Shown here in pieces: positions 60,573-64,000 of a stretch of 64,000 nucleotides of DNA (position 1 is its first letter; each line of letters starts with the position of its first letter). Location: NCBI GenBank assembly GCA_964441775.1, contig CAYTVL010000031.1, positions 1 through 64,000 on the forward strand. The letters are read 5' to 3'. The stretch is from SYOC01 sp964441775. GTDB lineage: Bacteria > Desulfobacterota > Binatia > Bin18. The notes beneath the pieces are model-generated. The model was given only the letters and a program-made list of their open reading frames with translations. It was not told the DNA's origin and did not search any database. A program made the translations under genes and the position numbers.

Positions 60573-60923
60573 ATGGCGCCATTACTCATTGACGAGGATT
60601 TTAATCACCGTATCCTCAGAGGACTAAAGCGACGCCTTCCTACGCTTGACGCTCTTCTGGTGCAAGAGGCGGACATCGGACAGCAGGATGACCCAAACGT
60701 GTTGGCCTAGGCTGCGGCTCACAATCGTGTCGTCGTTTCTCATGACGTGAATACGATGACCAAGTATGCCTATGCACGGTTAGAAGCCGGACAATCCATT
60801 CCTGGTCTTGTCATCATTCCAAAGGAACTAGCCATTGGCAGTGCTATCGAAGAACTCATCATCTTGATGACCTGTAGTGATCCAGAAGGATTTTCCAACC
60901 GGATTATTCATCTTCCGCTCTAA
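60573..60923 (+). pseudogene. DUF5615 PIN-like toxin gene with one nonsense codon
   Basis: Reads LLIDEDFNHRILRGLKRRLP, then DDPNVLA, an in-frame TAG at 60708-60710, then AAAHNRVVVSHDVNTMTKYA and on to a TAA at 60921, 116 codons in all. Both sides are well conserved DUF5615 sequence. At this place relatives have LLEWAAAHNR, so a TGG-to-TAG change explains it. The antitoxin-like partner upstream is intact. Confidence 0.8.
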
Positions 60924-60960
60924 CGTATTTCCGTGCTGCTTTTCCATTTTCTATTGCTTG

Positions 60961-61092
60961 CAAAACAAAAGCGGAGCGCAGGCCGCAGCCCACACTCCTC
61001 TTCTGCGTTTACCATCTACTTTTTAATCAATTCTTCCTCGTCGCTTTACTTCTGCTGTGGCTGCCCCGGGCCGCGTCTGGCCCGGGGAAATG
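60961..61092. repeat. 130-bp downstream repeat, copy 2
   Basis: Same order of elements as copy 1, ending with a hairpin GCCCCGGGCC/GGCCCGGGG. Lies after the broken toxin gene. Confidence 0.8.
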
Positions 61093-61181
61093 ATGAGTGC
61101 GCTAGCGAACGAGAAACCTGGGTCAGGATATCGCCTCCTGACTTGTAGCCTTGACCTTGGGAAAGTAAAATCCGTTCCTTG

Positions 61182-61620
61182 ATGCTGCCAGAGTTTGATA
61201 TGTACGGCAATTTGCCAGAAGGAATTCATCACGCCACGGCAGAGGAGGTGCTCGCGCGTTTCGCCGCTCCTTCCGTCCGACGTCGCTGGCTCGGCAAACG
61301 GTTGCAAGAAGTACTTGCGAGGGCGAAAGCAACGGGTAAACTTCGCCGCTTCATTACTTTGGGGCAGTTTCATCACGGCCAAACAGGCGCCGGACGATCT
61401 CGATCTTTTGCTGATCATGACGGCGGATTTCGACTTCACTCAAGTTCCTGACTCACTCCAGCTCCTGTTTGATCATCCTCAAGCTCGCATCCGTTTTCGA
61501 GCCGATGTATTCTGGACCAAAGAGTCCATGCCAGCGGATATCTTGGCGATCTGGCTCGATACATACCAGACTGGAAAAGATTTCCGCCGGCGCGGCATCG
61601 TGGAGGTGATCCTTTCATGA
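61182..61620 (+). pseudogene. Frameshifted nucleotidyltransferase-like gene (DUF6932-type)
   Basis: The first frame gives MLPEFDMYGNLPEGIHHATAEEV up to about 61360. The +1 frame then continues as LLWGSFITAKQAPDDLDLLL, with the substrate-type motif GSFxTxKxxPxDxDL, to a TGA at 61618-61620. Joined, they make one protein of about 145 residues of the minimal nucleotidyltransferase-like family. The shift lies near 61350-61365; it could be real decay or a base-calling error. Confidence 0.7.
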
Positions 61621-61817
61621 TTCACAATGATGAACAGTTACAGCTCGCCCAAGAAGCTGTGCGTAATCTCCAACAAGTCTTGTTGGCGGCTCGCAAAATC
61701 CATTCGCCGGCTGAGTACCGAGCCATGGCCGAACCCATTCTCTTGGAACTCCAAAGCCGGGAACAGGAGATTCTGCTCTATCTGAGTGGTACGGATTCAG
61801 AGCAAGCGATTGAATAA
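61617..61817 (+). CDS. Small helical partner protein
   Basis: A 66-residue, all-helical protein (MIHNDEQLQLAQEAVRNLQQ, PAEYRAMAEPILLELQSREQ) whose ATG overlaps the preceding stop by four bases. Likely the antitoxin-like partner of the broken nucleotidyltransferase-like gene. Confidence 0.6.
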   Translation: MIHNDEQLQLAQEAVRNLQQVLLAARKIHSPAEYRAMAEPILLELQSREQEILLYLSGTDSEQAIE

Positions 61818-61885
61818 GGGCGCCAGGCTCCCTGCTTAAACTGTGGCCGGTCGTTCGCACGACTCCTCGACTGCTCCCGCCTGGA

Positions 61886-62176
61886 TTTTAGGTCTCGCGC
61901 TGCTCGCTCGGCATGACGGGCTCAGGGTGTTCGTCATGCCAGCGGAAGCTGGCATCCAGGCGGGGCGGCGGGGAAGCCTGTTGTCGTCGAGGCGCGCCCC
62001 AAACAAAAAGAGGAGAGCAGACCAGAGCCCACGCTCCTCTTCTTCGTTGTCATTCTACATTGTTGTTAGTTTTTCGTCGTCGCTTTACTCCTGCTGGTGC
62101 TGCCCCGGGCCGCGTCTGGCCTGGGGGGATGATGGCAGCGGTGGATGAGGGAAAGCTGGGTCATGACCTAGCCTAC
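61886..62176. repeat. Compound repeat: REP-like element plus 130-bp repeat, copy 3
   Basis: 61886-61959 carries the ATGCCAGC hairpin family; 62001-62130 is the 130-bp repeat; between them is CGGGGAAGCCTGTTGTCGTC, which also joins the two at 63374-63423. A weak TAGGCT-type hairpin remnant follows. The gene-free stretch 61818-62222 is filled by these. Confidence 0.78.
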
Positions 62177-62222
62177 AGTACTCCTTGATTTGTCTGGCGA
62201 AGCGTGACACCGACCTCTTCAA

Positions 62223-62723
62223 TTATGTTGGATCACTTGGGACGTTGGCGTGTATTGTTTTCAAGAATTCTCCCGGCTCGACAATCTTGAGCGAGTGAAA
62301 TCGCCGCCGGAAATCCTGGCATTCCGCCGCGTCACTCGTCATCAAGTCAAGCAAATCTATATCACGGCTCACGAGGTAGGTTGCTGCTACTTCAAGAGCA
62401 AGGTTGACGTATTTTTCATCCTTCGGATCGCGGACATACGTGAAATGCTGTCGGACGCTCTCGACAACAGTAGCTTTTTCCGTAAGGCGACGGAGGAATG
62501 CGTCTACACGCTCGTCAGTAATAGCAGGATTTTTCTGACGAATGTTCGGGCGGGACAAAACTGCTCCCACTTCTTCGAGGATGTCGTGACTCACGAACAA
62601 TGTGATCTCCTCGTTATCCACTAAGCGCAAGAGCGCCGCGGCTGGTCCAGTGTTGCTGAAAGTCGCCTGTAGGTAAATCATGCAATCAAAAACTACGCGT
62701 GGACGTTGGAGTTCTTCACTCAT
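62223..62723 (-). CDS. PIN-domain RNase (toxin)
   Basis: A 166-residue PIN protein of the 'putative toxin, PIN family' type. It shows VVFDCMIYLQATFS with the first acid, LFVSHDILEEVGAVL, YVRDPKDEKYVNLALEV with the central acids, and VSRDIDLLDL. It would cut RNA when freed from its antitoxin. Overlaps the antitoxin gene by four bases. Confidence 0.9.
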   Translation of the reverse strand: MSEELQRPRVVFDCMIYLQATFSNTGPAAALLRLVDNEEITLFVSHDILEEVGAVLSRPNIRQKNPAITDERVDAFLRRLTEKATVVESVRQHFTYVRDPKDEKYVNLALEVAATYLVSRDIDLLDLMTSDAAECQDFRRRFHSLKIVEPGEFLKTIHANVPSDPT

Positions 62724-62980
62724 TTCCTTGGGCCTGTCTGCTCTTGATACACATCTTCACGCGCTGCTTCGAACAGGGCTTTGGCTTCCTCTTCAGACAG
62801 CCCACTCGCTTGAAACGCCTGATGGATAGGGGCGAGGATTTCATCAAAAGATGTGGCCGCCAGCAGATCGGTAGTAATGAGCCGCTCGACATACGCCGTC
62901 ACGTCACTGTATCCGCGCTCGCGCGCCCGTTGCTCTAAGGCGCCTTTGGCTTCGTCTGAAACCGTGATGATCAACTCCAT
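62720..62980 (-). CDS. Antitoxin partner of the PIN toxin
   Basis: An 86-residue protein with a ribbon-helix-helix-like N-terminus (MELIITVSDEAKGALEQRAR, YSDVTAYVERLI) and a helical C-terminus that would wrap the toxin. Gene order and overlap are those of VapBC-like modules. Confidence 0.8.
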   Translation of the reverse strand: MELIITVSDEAKGALEQRARERGYSDVTAYVERLITTDLLAATSFDEILAPIHQAFQASGLSEEEAKALFEAAREDVYQEQTGPRK

Positions 62981-63088
62981 AACGAGACCTCACTCTTAGA
63001 ATTTCAGCCGTAGTGTAGCACGAATATGTTCATATTCAGACTGAGCTATGACCGCTCGATTACTTGACTCTTTGACTGCCGCTGCCTG

Positions 63089-63556
63089 AGTGCCAGGTCT
63101 TGCGCTGCTCGCTCGGAATGACGGGCCAAGGGTGTCCATCATGCCAGCGAAAGCTAAATTGAACCACAGGAGATTAGCACGGTCCCTGACTAAAATCCCC
63201 CCGCGCTGTCGCGCGCCCCCCTTTACGAAAGGGGGCATTTTCATCCTCCCCTTTGCCAAAGGGGGGCTAGGGAGGATTTCACAGCGAGTGCGGAAGTGTA
63301 CGAATGTCATGTGGTCTAATTTAGCATCCAGGCGAGGGGCACGGTGTTCGTCATGCCAGTGAAAGCTGGCATCCAGAAGGTGCGGGGCGGCGGGGAAGCC
63401 TGTTGTGACCGAGGCGCACCCCAAAACAAAAAGAGGAGGGCGGGCCGCAGCCCACGCTCCTCTGCTTCGTTTACCATTCTACTTTTTAATCAATTCTTCG
63501 TCGTCGCTGTACTCCTGCTGGTGCTGCCCCGGGCCGTGTGTGGCCCGGGGGAATGA
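63089..63556. repeat. Cluster of three repeat families
   Basis: The gene-free stretch 62981-63594 holds REP-like pieces at 63089-63152 and 63346-63374, an AAATCC/GGATTT element at 63192-63280 and the 130-bp repeat copy 4 at 63423-63553. No gene is convincing inside. Confidence 0.8.
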
Positions 63557-63594
63557 ACACCCTCGTCCACGGTTTGACTGCTCTTTGGCTACGT

Positions 63595-64000
63595 CTACTC
63601 CGACTGTGGTTTCCTGACTGGGCGTTTTGGCGTCTTTCGACTCGTCTTTTTCTTGAATGGGAGATTAGAGAGCGACACTTCCACGGCTAAGGCCGCCAAT
63701 TCAGGATCTTTGTGAACTAAAGTTGCTCGGCGTAACTTCGCTGTCGCTGCGATGACGGCATCGACGAAGGAAAGACGATAGGCTGCTTTTATGTGCGCCG
63801 CTTGTAACAGGGTTCGTTCGTCTGGATAAAGCCAGGTCACTGGCCATGACTTTACGAGGGCAAGCAGCCTGACGGCCTCATCTTCTCCTTGTTCCTGTAA
63901 AGCGACGTAGTAGATTTCCATCAAACTCAGCGCGCAGATTTCAATGCGGCATGTATTTGCACGAGCTGCCGCAAGAAGCTGCTCGACCTCTTCGGCCCCT
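63595..64000 (-). CDS. PIN-domain toxin, 5' end beyond the window
   Basis: The frame continues past the window edge upstream of the first internal ATG: AEEVEQLLAAARANTC is read before LSLMEIYYVALQEQGEDEAV. The core FVDAVIAATAKLRRATLVHKDP carries the C-terminal acids of VapC proteins. The tail is very basic (KKKTSRKTPKRPVRKP). Only the C-terminal part is visible, so the N-terminal active acid cannot be checked. Confidence 0.82.
   Translation of the reverse strand, partial: GAEEVEQLLAAARANTCRIEICALSLMEIYYVALQEQGEDEAVRLLALVKSWPVTWLYPDERTLLQAAHIKAAYRLSFVDAVIAATAKLRRATLVHKDPELAALAVEVSLSNLPFKKKTSRKTPKRPVRKPQSE

Overview
The window looks like a chromosomal segment of a Gram-negative bacterium with moderate to high GC. 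Evidence for an outer membrane comes from LolA, a TonB/TolA-like protein, several lipoproteins, YajC-SecD and a Tat component. The abundance of flavin-dependent luciferase-like oxidoreductases, thiolase/DUF35 pairs, class III cyclases fused to TPRs, and PIN toxins recalls uncultured deltaproteobacterial-type lineages (Binatia or Tectomicrobia-like). That placement is inference from gene content only.

Layout. (1) About 1-11.2 kb is accessory DNA. It holds two attC-like integron recombination sites read on the minus strand, one of them split by a complete IS1182-family element with 19-bp terminal inverted repeats. Between and around them are an acyl-CoA dehydrogenase, an IS110-family element, a HEAT-repeat protein and an orphan protein. 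Next come an array of degenerate palindromes, a decayed gene, a leaderless XRE-type regulator with its operator inside the promoter, a SWIM zinc-finger protein, and a tyrosine recombinase facing the 3' end of a tRNA-Ala(CGC). The tRNA is the probable insertion site of this island. (2) 11.4-19.8 kb is core envelope and RNA biology: TonB-like protein, TatA, a zinc-ribbon/DUF3426 protein, PlsC, RNase J, FtsK and LolA. (3) 19.8-30.8 kb is catabolic: a luciferase-like oxidoreductase, an SDR, a cyclase-TPR protein, and a tight plus-strand run of thiolase, DUF35, GST-like, D-aminoacylase-like, alpha/beta hydrolase and second luciferase-like oxidoreductase. (4) 30.8-41.5 kb holds DAHP synthase, a beta-hydroxyacid dehydrogenase, an ACT-domain regulator, a sirtuin, a large cyclase-AAA-TPR regulator coupled to a DUF4258/YgiT pair, enoyl-CoA hydratase, DNA polymerase IV and a DUF433/DUF5615 toxin-antitoxin pair.

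(5) 41.5-45.9 kb is a tRNA-modification block: TrmI (m1A58), TtuA and a TtuB-like sulfur carrier (2-thiolation of position 54), divergent from two small Cys-rich proteins and followed by an RluA-type pseudouridine synthase. (6) 46-54.1 kb contains a DUF151-PDZ lipoprotein, an NTF2-like protein, tgt-yajC-secD (no secF), recJ, a small helix-turn-helix protein and a PmtA-like methyltransferase. (7) 54.2-59.97 kb has a TPR lipoprotein, a GT-C/TPR membrane protein with its GT2 partner, and an exported metzincin-like peptidase. (8) 60-64 kb is a toxin-antitoxin cluster, partly decayed, full of dispersed hairpin repeats.

Three repeat phenomena overlay the genes. One is a five-copy family of about 130 bp, placed downstream of genes and confined to the last 10 kb as far as I can see. 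The second is two common REP-like families. The third is a set of degenerate 7-bp (sometimes 8-bp) tandem repeats, several lying inside coding regions where they encode linkers or tails.
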